A stretch of 64,000 bases of DNA from Psoroptes ovis (lineage: Eukaryota > Arthropoda > Arachnida > Sarcoptiformes > Psoroptidae): positions 744,001 to 808,000 of the forward strand of contig PQWQ01000017.1 in assembly GCA_002943765.1 (NCBI GenBank), in the 5' to 3' direction. How positions within the stretch are numbered: the first letter of the stretch is position 1; the number at the start of each line of letters is the position of its first letter. Positions 38,443-50,946 of this stretch are shown one piece after another. The position numbers were made by a program, and so were the translations under genes. The notes below the pieces were generated by a model. That model saw only the letters and a list, made by a program, of their open reading frames with translations, had not been told where the DNA came from and made no database searches.

Positions 38443-39440
38443 AGAATTGGCAACAAAGTAATTGCGTTTATCACTCATAGACGGCTTTAGTTCGAGTTTC
38501 GAAATCAGCTGATTTTATTCCTCGAAAATTTCTTTGAAATTAAGACTGAGTAGTTTGATGTTTATATCCTTTTCGTTTTGGAAAAATGGAAAATCAAAAA
38601 GAACATTATCGTCACATTTTGCTTTATTATTTCCGTAAAGGTAAAAATGCATCACAAGCACATAAAAAGCTGTGTGCAGTTTATGGTAATGAAGCGCTCA
38701 AAGAGCGCCAATGTCAAAATTGGTTTGCCAAATTTCGTTCGGGAAATTTTTCACTAAAAGATGAAAAACGCTCGGGTCGTCCGATCGAAGTTGATGATGC
38801 CCGTATCAAAGAAATAATCGATACCGATCAACACAGTACAACACGTGAAATTGCTCGAAAACTGCAAGTATCACATACATGTATTGAAAATCATTTGAAA
38901 CAACTCGGGTATGTTCATAAATATATGCGGAATTCATCTTCAGCGAAGAAAAAAAGAAAAAATAAATCCAGCACAGCTAAGCAATAATTGAGACGCTAAA
39001 AGATACGTTATGAAAACGTATTGGTTTATTTTATTTTAAAAACGACTGATAACTGGCTATGAAAAATGGGTTGTTTACAACAAATATCAAGCGGAAAAGA
39101 TCGATGAAGCAGGCCGAAAGCCGGTGAATGATGATCCGATTCTAATCGCATCTAAACCGATATTACTTAATCTGATAATGAATGGATATTGGATTTTGCT
39201 ACTACATCATCAGAGATTATCACCACTCAATTTACAGAAAACACCCCGACACGAAAAGACACAATTAACACGGTTAACATCAATACATTCAAACAATATT
39301 TACAACACACTAATGAAACATTTGATGATATTAATGAATAATAATGATCGGGATGAAGCCACAGATTTGAATATTAAAAATCAGCACAAAATAATTATTC
39401 ATTTTTTATTTGAAAATAAAATTATTTTTTTACAAAAATG
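38443..39440 (+). pseudogene. Mariner transposase relic
   Basis: An ATG at 38586 opens 133 codons. They encode the N-terminal paired helix-turn-helix DNA-binding half of a mariner transposase (YYFRKGKNASQAHKKLCAVYG, QNWFAKFRSGNFSLKDEKRSGRP, TTREIARKLQVSHTCIENHL). The frame then breaks; EKW-type text near 39060 continues in another frame, and most of the D,D(34)D catalytic domain is missing. A left TIR-like TTGGCAACAAAGTAATTGCG lies at about 38447-38467. The right end seems lost near 39440. Non-functional. Confidence 0.88.
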
Positions 39441-39487
39441 ATTTGATCCAGTAATCTTTAAGAATATCGGAAAAAATGACTGATAAA

Positions 39488-40062
39488 TTATTCTTTGATA
39501 GTTTGGCGCTTTGATTGCTTTTGCTGCTTTGGTTGTTCAGATTCTTCTTGTAACAATAATTTATTCAAATATTTTTCCCATTTTGTTTTCGAACAATGTC
39601 TAAATATTATTTTTCTTCCATATGAACATTGTGGACAATTAAATTGAACAAAACGTTTGGATATTTTTGTTTTAAGCAAGTTTTTCTGTAAAATTGCACG
39701 AAAATCATATTGACAATAACAACGTTTACAGCGATATATTTTCAATGGATCACAATTTAATCTAAATGAAAAACGAATTAAAAGTTAATATTGAACAATG
39801 AAACAAACAATAAAAATGCTTACATTGGAACATTATTTTTCATTGAAATTTCTTTCAATAAATAACCATAAAATGAATTTAATTTTATCATTGATTTCGT
39901 ACTGGAATCACCATCGTTTGCAGTTGATGTCTTTGTTCTTTGATCAAGTTGTACCACATTTTTACATGTTGGATCAGACAATGATTGAGGCTCAGATGAT
40001 GATTGATTGATCAGAAGATTCTGAACCTGTTGCAGATATGCTAATCGTTTGGCAATGTCCAT
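39488..40062 (-). CDS. RPP21: Ribonuclease P protein subunit p21 (RPP21/Rpr2 family)
   Basis: Protein subunit of nuclear RNase P (and often RNase MRP), which removes tRNA 5' leaders. Two exons: 39824-40062 with ATG at 40062, and 39488-39761. The 62-nt intron runs from GTAAGC to TTTAG, phase 2. The protein is 170 residues. Its N-terminal helix begins MDIAKRLAYLQQ, FYGYLLKEISMK precedes the zinc ribbon, CxxC pairs are at Cys91/Cys94 and Cys122/Cys125, and the tail is basic, Gln/Lys-rich. The order helix, zinc ribbon, basic tail fits the family, which runs about 150-160 residues. It is divergent from the phosphatase gene, with 520 bp between the start codons. Identity rests on architecture and motif spacing, not on a search. 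Confidence 0.75.
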
Positions 40063-40582
40063 CGGTAGCTTTAAGATTTTGAAAATTAAAAAATTTTAAA
40101 TTTGTTTTGATTATCAAAGAAAAAAAACGTGTCCAGAATCTGATAGCGCCATCTTTTGTTCGAAAATTTAATGAGAATTCTCGGAATTTTTTTGTTTGTT
40201 TGTCAAAATCAAAACAAGAAATCTCAATGAAAAAAATTCAATGTCATTGCATTCAATTAATTTTAATTTTTATAGAATTTTGTTGCCTTTGAACGATGAA
40301 TGAATGATTTGGCATCATTTCAAGGTACGATTTGATTTTATATTGTTGCTTGCTGCTAACTTTTCAAAACATTTTTTTTCGTGGCAGAATTTGATTCAAT
40401 TACACCGGTTGGTCGCAGTATTATTGGCTGCAGTTCTGCAGTTGGTTTCGAAATAAATTCATCGATCATCATCTCTCTCGTTAGTTGTTATGAATTATCT
40501 ATGAAAACCTGATTAATTGATTTTTTATCGTTCTTCATTCAAATTTAGTTGATTGTTAACGTAATTCAATAATTCGACAGAC
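40063..40582. promoter_or_regulatory. Shared divergent promoter region
   Basis: 520 bp separate the RPP21 and phosphatase start codons. The sequence has no TATA box placed convincingly for either gene. A bidirectional promoter is inferred from the layout only. Confidence 0.45.
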
Positions 40583-41435
40583 ATGACAGTAGATTCAAAT
40601 AATTCATCAACTTCGACTCCATCAAATGAATTGATTGTATTTGATTTTGATGAAACGATTGTCGAATGTAATACAGATACATTTATCAATATGTTAGCGC
40701 CAGATGGTCGAATACCTAGTAATATTTCTAGTGTATTGAATGATGGCAGTGATAAAATATGGACCGATTATATGCAATTAGTATTCAATTATTTATTTGA
40801 AAACGATGTACGTAAAGAAAATTATTGTGAATGCTTTAAACAAATTCAATTCGTACCCGGTATGATTGATTTGATCAATAATCTATGCAATAAAAATCAA
40901 ATAAACAATAAAATATTTGAATTAATCATCATTTCGGATGCAAATTCATTTTCAATTGGGGAAATACTCAAACAGAATAATTTGTACGATTGTTTTAGGT
41001 AATAATTTGCAAAATTATAATCAATTTGGATTTAAATTTAATTATTTTTTTATGAACTCAAAATATTACAGTCAAATATTTACCAATCCAGCTGAATTTG
41101 ATGCTGACGGTTGTTTGAAAATAAAGTATTATCATGAACAAAATGAATGTCCATTATCGGCAAAAAACTTATGCAAAGGCAATGTATTGGAAAAGTATTT
41201 GAAACAACAAGCTAATGCTAAACAAATTAAATATGATCGTATACATTATGTTGGGGATGGACAAAATGATTTGTGTCCATCATTACGATTATCATCCACT
41301 GATTTTGTTTATCCACGTAATGGTTATAAATTACATAAATTAATTGAGCAACATCAAATATCGAATACATTGAAAGCAAAATCAATACCATTCAACAATG
41401 GTTTAGATATATGGAATAACATTGTTTCAAATTGA
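40583..41435 (+). CDS. PHOSPHO1/PHOSPHO2-type HAD phosphatase
   Basis: HAD-superfamily small-molecule phosphatase. Relatives act on phosphoethanolamine/phosphocholine (PHOSPHO1) or pyridoxal 5'-phosphate (PHOSPHO2). Exons are 40583-40998 and 41072-41435; the 73-bp intron has GTAATA...ACAG borders, phase 2. The protein is 259 residues, close to the family's 240-270. Catalytic motif I is DFDET (Asp21 nucleophile, Asp23), motif II is ISDAN around Ser118, and the Mg-binding motif is GDGQND at 200-205. FTNPAEFD after the junction is also family text. It converges with the helicase gene, leaving only 115 bp, so the 3' UTRs probably overlap. Which of the two substrates it uses cannot be told from sequence. 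Confidence 0.88.
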
Positions 41436-41550
41436 AATTGTTAATTTTTATTGAATGTCAAAAATTAATCTATCAAAATTTTAAGATTGTTTTTAATTTA
41501 TAAATGTTATGATTCATGATGTTTGATTTTATGATTCTTGATTTTTGAAA

Positions 41551-42922
41551 TTAATCAAGTAGATTTTCAGGCATTTTATTACCTGATTCATTAACAACAT
41601 CAGATAATCTTTGTAAGGTATGTCTGTTTTCAAAAATTTTGTTGGTCACAAAAGTGAACGATACACCTTTGGTGCCATTGCGGCCACAACGGCCAATACG
41701 ATGAACATATGTTTCTACGTCGACCGGAAAATCATAATTAACAACCACATTAATATTTTTAATATCCAAGCCACGTGCAGCAACATCAGTAGCAAAAATG
41801 ACCTTATATTTACCAGAATTAAAACATCGGATTATGTTTTCACGACGATCTTGTGATACATCACCGTGTATGTATTCACATTTTACAATATTAAGATCAT
41901 TAAATTGTTCGCATATTGTTTCAGTGCGAAATTTCGTCGACACAAAAACAAGAATCTTGAATCCTTTAAATTGCTTGAGTATTTCTTCTAACAGTTTAGC
42001 TTTATCTCGATCTGAACATAGAAACAAATGTTGTTTGATATCGATACATGCTTTCAAATTGTATAGCGAACCAATTGATACTAAGGAACGATTTCTATTC
42101 AACAATGGATTTGCTAAATCTTGTACCTTACGGTCCCATGTTGCTGAAAATAATAATGTTTGTCTTTCAGGAATTTTCGGACACTCATCAATGATTGTTT
42201 TGATTTGTGGATAGAAACCCATATCAAACATACGATCAGCTTCATCAAAAACTATTATATTCAAAATAACCATGGATAAAATACTGGAATTAAAAACAAA
42301 TTATCTCTGTCATACCTAAATATGTGCATTCAGACAAACGTAAAGTTCCAGCTTCAATGAAATCATTAATTCTGCCAGGTGTACCGACAATGATCGGTGG
42401 TTTTTTCGAACGTATATCATTATATTGTGTGAAACGTGATGCACCACCATAAACACAAACAGATGGAAAAAATCCAATCGATTTGATTACAAAATCAGTC
42501 TGTATGGCTAATTCACGAGTTGGTGAAACAATCAATACTTTTGGATAACAAGAGGCAGATTTTTTCGGTTCTTTTTCACCATCATCTTCCATCAAAAATA
42601 TTAATGCCGGTATTACGAATGCCAATGTTTTTCCGGAACCAGTTTCAGCTTTACCTGTAATTTTTAATCAAATAATTATAATTTCATTATTCAAAATGAA
42701 AAAAAAAACAAAAGAATAAAACTAACCAACAAAATCATGTTTTTCCAATATAATCGGTATTGCGGCCGCTTGTATTGGTTTTGTATCACAATAATTCAAT
42801 TCAGCCAATTTTTTCGATAATTTTTTAGGGATACGATTATCATTTTTAAAATTCAAGACTGGTTTACGAAAATCTTTTGGATTATCATAAATCAAATCGT
42901 TTTCTTCACAAAATTGTTCCAT
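41551..42922 (-). CDS. DEAD-box RNA helicase
   Basis: ATP-dependent RNA helicase with the two RecA-like domains and almost no extensions, 411 residues. Exons are 42727-42922, 42316-42654 and 41551-42251, phases 1 and 1. I placed the third acceptor at the AG directly before TTTTTGATGAAG because this restores YLVFDEAD; the upstream CAG leads to an in-frame stop. Motifs in order: Q-motif KPIQAAAIP, motif I AETGSGKT (68-75), Ia PTREL (110-114), GG, Ib TPGR, II DEAD (181-184), III SAT (214-216), then domain 2 with DVAARGLD and VI HRIGRCGR. It resembles DBP2/DBP3/DDX43-type proteins, but orthology is not settled. Convergent with the phosphatase gene. Confidence 0.9.
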
Positions 42923-44716
42923 TTTTGCTGGGTTTTTGTCGTAAAACTTCTTTGAAATTTACTTCGAAGTCTTCACAAAATAAAATTAAGTTAATTTTTA
43001 TTGTTTGAAATTATTAAATTCAAAATATAATTAAATAATTTGAGTCAAATAAAAAAAATGATTTTTCAAAATGAGTTGCTGTCTTCGAAAACAATTTCGA
43101 TCACAAATTTTTGAGCGGAAAATGACAAAATTTTTGCATACAACAGCGACACCTGCGCACGTTGATTTCGATGGAAATTTTTCGAAATTTCGAGATTTTT
43201 TTTTTTTCTCCTCTCACATAAGCCACGTAATTTACTAGAAATATTCTCAAGGTTAAAAAAAAATGTATGCTCTCGATTCGAAATACAAGCCTATTGATGT
43301 CGATCGCGAAACAAGAAAACAATATCTCTAGTTAGGTTAGAAATTTTTGAAAATTTGAAATGATGACCATCTTTGAAAATGAAATTCCACATCATAAACG
43401 TTATTCGCTGATCCCTAAAAAAATGTAATGACCAAATTGGAAGAAATTTGTCCAAAATCTTGATGGAAATTCAATGTATTTGGTCATGATCATTAAATGC
43501 AGATAAACCAAGAAATTATAAAGATTAAAATTACAAAGATTTTAAATATTTATTTCAATTATGATCATGATTTACGAATCATTGACAAGACTGTTGACAG
43601 GGCACGGCTGATGTGACCATATGATCAAGTTACCCTTGTGATAACGTAGCAAGGGTTATCCTGCTTGTTCATTATCATCTTCATCATCATGATTTACAAA
43701 TTTTCATTTATTTAATTAAAATTGTCCAATCAATTATCAAATTACGATAAAAACCATTATTTTGAAACGTGCTAATTTCGATTACATCCGTTTCTGATTA
43801 TTTTTTGCTTTTTTCAATCAATTTTGATCTGTTTTCAGCATTTCAGCTATCTTCGAGTCGAAAATTCCGTCAATATCACTACCAATTCTTGAATTTGATT
43901 CTTGAATGACGCCATTCAATGCTTGACCTTGAACGATTTCGAAAAATTAAATTATTTTCATCGACCAAAATATCACCGAGAAAAAGAATATGGAACAATT
44001 CTTATCTTTGGAAGTGAAAAATGCATTCATGAATAATTCTTATGAATATTTCACTTTGAACAATTTATCTTTGAGTGGTACATTCATTTCACTTTTCTTC
44101 AAACGTCGTTATCATTAGCGTCGTTATCGTATCGCCAAAGTATTTTCGCCATAATTCTATGATAATGATGAAAATAAGTGAATCAAAGATGGTCTCAATT
44201 GCTTCAATTCTTTGTTTGATCGGAGCAATTGACAGCCCTGATAATGAAGTATGAAAAATATTCAATAATAATTTGACATTTGAAACAAATAGTGATGATA
44301 ATAATATTATTAATAATGAATCGATATTTGTGTCAAATTTTTGCCCCAAAATTATTGTCAGATGATTCTTTAAAATGATTATTATGTAAAAGTCACGATT
44401 TTCATCAATTTTTTGGCTTCAAATTGATTTTGAAAATGAAATGACAAAAAAAAATTAAATTCCAATGTATTGTGTTGCCAAGACAATTATCAATATCATA
44501 ATTATTATTAAAATGATGTGATTTGATTTTTATGAACATTTCTGCACCGGAACATTATCGACGAACACCAAATTCTTTGCGCATCGATTTTGTTCAGATT
44601 GGTTGAAAAATGAATGAAAAAATGATTTAAAATGCATCGTCGATGCTTGATTGGCTCAATCATTTGTTATTCAGTCGTCGATCGTCATAGATCACATTCA
44701 TTGACCATTGAGAATA
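42923..44716. other. Intergenic between helicase and Trh, divergent starts
   Basis: The two genes point away from each other, so both promoters should be here. A short ACCCTTG/CAAGGGT inverted repeat lies near 43632-43656. Minus-strand frames at 43101 and 44089 lack proper starts and family character. Confidence 0.5.
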
Positions 44717-46813
44717 ATGGCCCATTTAAGACGAATACATTTTCAAAGTCGAAAATGTTGTTCATCAGTTTCGGCTGCAAGTATGGGCGATTTCAGTGAT
44801 AATTATTTTGAAGAACTCAAGGTAATTGTTCAGAATTTTTCGTTTCGTATTGAAAATTTTAAACTCTTTAAATTATTCATTGAAAAATAAGAAAAAAATA
44901 CGATTCATTTGTGATGATAAACCAACGAAACCAGCTGCCGCAACAACAGTGAATGGCAAACAAAACGATTTGAAATTGTCTAATGATTCGAAACTTACGA
45001 TACAAAAACCGATCATAGAAGAAGAACAAACAAATCATAATGCGATAATATTTTCACTAAAAAATCAAGTGACCGGTTTGGTAAGAGCATTGAGAATATT
45101 CGAAGAATTTAATATCAATGTTCGCCATATTGAATCGAGGAAATCACGTCGTAAAGATTCACAATATGAAATTTATCTTGATATCGATTGTAATGATGCA
45201 GAAAAAATGAAACAATTATTACATCAATTACGACATGAAGTTGATTGTTGTACATATGAAGAATTTGAACGGATTTGTAATTCACCTAAAACTAAAGAAT
45301 TTAAAAAACAATTATCATCATCAAAGCTAATAACACAATCATCATTTGATAAAGGTGATCTTATTGGTGAAAATGGTATGCCATGGTTCCCGAAATTTAT
45401 ATCTGATCTTGATCATTCATCAAATCGTGTATTAATGTATGGTGCTGAATTGGATGCTGATCATCCTGGCTTTAAAGATCCTGTTTATCGTAAACGACGA
45501 AAATTTTTCACTGATTGTGCAATGAACTATCGACAGTATGTTTTAATCGATTGAGATATTTGTTTAAACCTGAATTTGATTTCAATTTTATCATGTTTCA
45601 ATGTATTATTTAGTGGCCAACCGATTCCAAGAATAGAATATACTGAAATCGAAACTAAAACATGGGGCGTAATTTATACTGAATTACGAAAACTTTATAA
45701 AAAATATGCATGCAAAGAATTTAATGATAATTTAGAATTATTGGAAAAATATTGTGGCTATCGAGCAGATAATATACCACAATTGGAAGATATTTCACAA
45801 TTCTTGAAACGTAATCATTCATTTGTTTATTTTGATTTCATTCTTCAATTAATTTTCGATCATTTTCATTTCAAATCATTCCTCAGAACGAACCGGTTTT
45901 CAACTTCGTTGCGTTGCTGGCTATCTTTCAGCACGAGATTTTTTGGCTGGTTTAGCATTTCGTGTGTTTTATTGTACGCAATATATTCGCCATTCTAGCG
46001 ATCCATTTTATACGCCAGGTAAGAAATGTTTCATCTTCATAAAGCGATTATAATATTGAAATTTTTCCATAATGAACAACAGAACCAGATTGTTGTCATG
46101 AATTATTAGGACATTGTCCATTATTAGCTGATAAAAGTTTTGCACAATTTTCACATGAAATCGGTTTAGCATCACTGGGAGCTAGAGATGAAGAAGTGGA
46201 TAAATTAGCAACATGTTATTTTTTTACCATTGAATTCGGTCTTTGTAAACAACAAAATGAATTAAAAGTATATGGTGCTGGCTTGCTTTCATCAGCTGCT
46301 GAATTAAAACATGCTGTATCTGGTTCAGCACATATATTACCATTTGACCCGTTGATTACATGTCAACAAGAACCAATGATAACAACATTTCAAAAAATGT
46401 ATTTCTATTCGGATTCGTTTAATGAAGCAAAAGAACAAATGAGAGAATTTGCAAAAACAATAAAACGTCCATTCGGTGTACGTTATAATCCATATACACA
46501 ATCAATTGAAATATTGAGTAATACGAAAAAAATATTAAATTTAGTAAGTGAATTGAAAGGTGATTTATGTATCGTAACAAATGCATTGGCTAAAATTAAA
46601 GAAGATGAAGATACGATTAATGAAAATGCTGAAGCATCATTATCTAATGGCAGCAATGATGTCGATAATGCTACTACCGAACAACAACAACAACAACATG
46701 AACAAAATGACCATTTGAATTTAGATCAAATCATAACAGATATGAATAATATACAAATAACATGTCAAAAACAAGATCAACAACAGCAAAATTCAGAGCA
46801 CAACAACATATGA
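44717..46813 (+). CDS. Trh: Tryptophan 5-hydroxylase
   Basis: Rate-limiting enzyme of serotonin synthesis; tetrahydrobiopterin- and iron-dependent aromatic amino acid hydroxylase. Exons are 44717-44821, 44892-45535, 45614-45810, 45887-46018 and 46083-46813; the protein is about 602 residues. A regulatory ACT domain spans about 86-160 (IIFSLKNQVTGLVRALRIFEE). The catalytic domain starts near WFPKFISDLDHSSNRVLMYG. Iron ligands are His365 and His370 in CCHELLGH and Glu410 in FFTIEFGLCKQ, with the standard 45-residue His-to-Glu spacing. The text ISDLDH, CYFFTIEFG, ELKHAVSG and TIKRPFGVRYNPYT favours tryptophan over phenylalanine or tyrosine hydroxylase. A Gln/Asn-rich tail follows. The exon 2 acceptor (AATAAG at 44891) is the least certain border. 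The start could also be the later Met in exon 1. Convergent with the TGF-beta gene. Confidence 0.93.
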
Positions 46814-47337
46814 TTAAAGATCAAAAAGGGTGAAAAGATTTATTATTTTTATTCCATTAAAATAATGCATTGATCATAGAAAAATAGTCATTTAAATTGA
46901 TAATTTATGAATAAAAAAAATAATTAGATTTTAGAGCATAATATTAAATTAAATATGAGATAATTTCATGAAAGAATTTAATTGTCATTTTCATTTGATT
47001 TTGTTTTAATGAAAAATTAAAAATCTGATATGAGATTTGAATACTTGATTGTTGATTTGTTATTAATTGATTATCATTGATTGATTGATTGAAATAAATA
47101 TTTAGTTTTTTCAAATAAATTTTTTTTTGTGATGATTCAATTGAATTTATTAGTGATGATAATGAGAGAGATAACCGGCGGGATATTCGTTTCGAATTGT
47201 TTTAAATTGTCATTTTGGAATGCCAAAATTGGTATTAGTGTGTTTATGCGTTTGTTTGGTTTTTAAAATCTTCAGATAAATTTGATTTGATTCAAAAAAT
47301 TGTTTTCCATTCCATCGTTTGTTCGCTGACCATCCAT
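46814..47337. other. Convergent 3' intergenic region
   Basis: 524 bp between two stop codons, AT-rich, with AATAAA-type signals on both strands (for example around 46911 and 47091). Both 3' UTRs probably lie here. Confidence 0.6.
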
Positions 47338-50300
47338 CTACGAGCAACCACAACGTTCAACGACCATATTCGGTAATATACCATAAATAACATTATAATC
47401 ACTATCAAGATAAAGCATCGATATTGATGACATTTTCCGTGGTGAACAACAAGGACCGATTGCATTCATATTGATTTGTTGTATTAAATGTGTATGTGGA
47501 TATTGATTCATCAATACGAATGGACATTCACCGCTACAATAATTTGCTTGATATCGTTTCGGTGCTATTATCCAATCCCAACCAAATTGTTCAAAATCGA
47601 CTGTCAATGGATACCGGCAGCAACGAACTTCGGCTGATTTATCTTCACAATTCAGTCCGATTGTACGTTTACGACGTTTTTGTAATGAATTTCGACGATC
47701 CACACTGATTTCAATGAATGGTCGCTATTTGGTCAAAATTAATTAATAAATTTTCGACGAATAAATTATTTTAAAATTGATAAACAACGTACCAATGGTG
47801 AATCTTGTGCAACATCATCACTATGTATTACGCTAAGCTGTTGTCCATTACTATCGAATGCATGTATTACGATACCAAGATTTGTATCGGGATTTTCAAA
47901 CCATTTCGATACTAATTTTTCAACACGTAAATGTATCCACCCACCTTTACGGGTCGTATTGTATGATATACGTTTCGATTTGATCTGAATTTTGATAAAT
48001 AAAGATTTAAATACCGAAATAAATCCAATACAACTTGATTCAATTCAATAAACTTACCAATGATAATTGAGTCGATGTACCACGTACTATTTGATAGATA
48101 ACGATCCATGAATTAATTTTCGATTGTGTGGCAGTCGATGTTTGTGATGATGATAATATTGAAGATGATGGTGATGATGATGACAATGATGAACCTTTTA
48201 GATAAACCCACAAAAATGCCTTCTTTACATGATGTTGATTAATGTTGGATGGAAATTTAAAAAATTGTGATCGCAGATCTTGATTGATGACACGATCGAT
48301 CGGTGCTAATCATTTTTTGTGTAAATTAAAATTAAAAGAAAAATGGGTTAATTGATGGAAATTTAAATCAAATCACATCAAATCTGATCAGTGTTGATTA
48401 TGACGTGATAAATTGATAAATTAATCGTATCGTAATAAATTATCTTTAGCCTTTAGAAACTCTTCAAGACTTTTATTTTGCTGCCAATTTTTGCTGTTGT
48501 TGTTGCTATTGCAGCATTCAATAGCTCATAATAATTGATGATCATTGAATTTTGTGAGAAACATTGAAGGTCAACAGCAAGAGAAAACAACAACAACAAC
48601 AAAAAATTGAATAAAAATGTAGAAAAAGGATCGATTGACCCTTGATTACGTGCGCAACAAGTAATCGAAGTAAATACCGACTCAAACACAGGTGTGTTAC
48701 GTATAATATCAAAGTTGGGTCCCTGTTGTTAAACCCTAAGAAATCTTTGAATATTTTTATATGCTTCGAACTTGACCTGCATTTTTAGGGTTTTTAAATA
48801 TATTTCTTAACAGTAATTTTGGCCGAATAAAAAAAAGACTGAAATCTGAGAAATTTTTATTTTATTCAATATTCAATAACAAAGAGTGAGAGAAGTCGAG
48901 CAAAATTTAAAGTTAAAGGTCAATAATCTTTGACTGAAAAACTATTTTTTTTATGTGAGTTTTTCTTTTTGAAATGGATATGACTGTTTGAATTATTATT
49001 ATCACCAGTGATATTATTGTTATTAATATCGTTTTCATTATTATTATTATTATTATTTGATGGTAGATAAATGAAGTGCTCATTGATTTGAATGCATTGA
49101 AATTGAATTGAATTAAATCTCAAATGCAAAACACATTTCACTGTAAAGTGAAGTGAATTAATTCATTTTTAAATTTATTTTCATTCAAAAATAAATAAAA
49201 TTCACTTCAAGAAGAACTGAAAAAATCGAAAAGATAAATAAATAAATAAATGAATGAATGAATAAATAATGAATGATCAAGTTCAATGGCTTTGCCAAAT
49301 TCTAAGTCAGTGTGTCAAAGGTCAGCCATTAGCTTCTTCAAGCATTAAGCATAAGCTAAGCAAAAAACCGCTTTGCTTCAGCAAGCAACAGGTTTCTGAT
49401 GATTTTCCTTTTTTTTTCCTTTTGATCAAATTTCCTTTGACCAAAATTTCCTCTGGCAAAAATAATTTGTGGTGGGAAAAAAAATTGAAGATTTGATCTG
49501 GTTTTGTTTTGAGATAAGTTTGGAATGGTTCAAAATTTTTGAAAATTTTCAAAAACTAAAAATTCAATTCAATTTCAGAAACTTACTTTTTTGCTGTGCA
49601 AATACAATGGATTTTTCTGCACTCATCAATTCATCATAATCATTTTCATTATCATTTTCCGTCGAATCATTATTATCATTGTTTAATATTGATTGATTAT
49701 CATTTTCATTACTATTATTATTGTCATAATAATCATTTGTTGTTGGTCCATAATGATCGTTTGGATCTAAAATTTTTGACATTAATCGAATCGATGATGA
49801 TGATGATGATGATGATCCAATTGGATGCTGGTCATCATTATCAGCGAGAACTGATTGATCATTCATCATTCGTGATAGTCGATTCAACATTGAATTGATT
49901 GGCGGTATTTTTGGTAACATTTCAAGACTAACATTCGGTGCATGTTTCATATTTAATTTGTTCAATATTTTCATTTTAATCGATTCGATACGTAATTTTT
50001 TTGTTTGTTCATCATTTTTCGTACAAGCACTACAATTTGCATAATTTGTTATGAATTTTTTCATTATTCGTTGTCGTTGCTGCTGCTGCTGTTGTTGATG
50101 GTTCATTTGTTTCGATTCGTTTATATCACTTGTTGATGCAATGAATTCATTATTTTTAGTCATTGTAGAATTTCTTGAATCATCATTGTAAGCACTGGGA
50201 TCATCTGAAAGCATCATATCATCATCACCATTCACATTTGTTTGATTGAATGTAAATTTTTTACTAAAATCATTAAATTTCGGTTCATTTTTGATCGATT

Positions 50301-50946
50301 TTAATTTTGAGATCATTGATAATTCATGCAATAATCGATCATTGATATCATTATTCATTTGTTGATTATTATTTTGATGATCATGATTATGGATAAGCAG
50401 CCAAATATTGGTCAATTTTTCGATAGCATCCGATAAATTTAAATCCATCAATATTGAATCGGCCAATAATAAACGTGTTGATAATGTTATATTTGACATT
50501 ATCATTGATTCATTGATCATTGTTCGGTGGTAATTATTATTATTATTATTATAATTATTATAATTCATTTCATTTGTTTTGATGATTTGATTATTATTAA
50601 TATTATTATTTGCGTTAACAATGAAAATACCGTTCAATAATAAATAGCTGATAACTAAAATAATTAAAGATGATAATGACGATGATGATGAAGATGATAA
50701 TGATAATAATTTTGAAAAATTCATAAAATTCAAATCAATTTTTCTTTTCAATCTATCATTTGAATGATGATAATTTAATCGATGTAATTTCGTATCATGA
50801 TTAGTCATTATATTTGATTTTCGATAATAATGATGATCATTAATGTGAGGTAAATTATGATTTGAATTATGATTGATGATATGATTAAAACTATCCATTG
50901 TGTTGGACATTTGTTGTTGATGTTTTCGTTGTCGTTGCTGCTTCAT
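47338..50946 (-). CDS. myo: TGF-beta ligand, myoglianin / myostatin (GDF8/11) type
   Basis: Secreted TGF-beta ligand acting through activin-type receptors. Exons are 49587-50946, 48058-48305, 47793-47984 and 47338-47724, phases 1, 0 and 0. The propeptide carries NCSACTKNDEQTKKLRIESIK and LNKLNMKHAPNVS, the latency-segment text of myostatin relatives. Later segments include FFKFPSN, LWVYL and NLGIVIHAFDSNG. A furin site KRRKR precedes the mature domain TIGLNC..., about 109 residues with nine cysteines ending in ERCGCS, as in GDF8/11. The most upstream ATG (50946) gives about 728 residues. A Met at 50724 would put a hydrophobic signal peptide (LIILVISYLLLNGIFIVNA) near the N-terminus and give about 654, so it is a serious alternative start. 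Asn, Ser and Gln runs lengthen the propeptide. Confidence 0.92.
48306..49586 (-). other. myo intron 1
   Basis: Donor GTAAGT, acceptor ATTAG before CACCGATCG. No other content recognised; the short frames inside are AT-rich and low-complexity. Confidence 0.75.

Noticed and set aside
42252..42289. In-frame extension of helicase exon 3 upstream (apparent Met at 42273)
   Set aside because: Using it breaks the join; the AG at 42252 restores YLVFDEAD in phase.
44822..44891. Apparent N-terminal start of Trh exon 2 at 44826
   Set aside because: Lies between a good donor and the acceptor; intronic.
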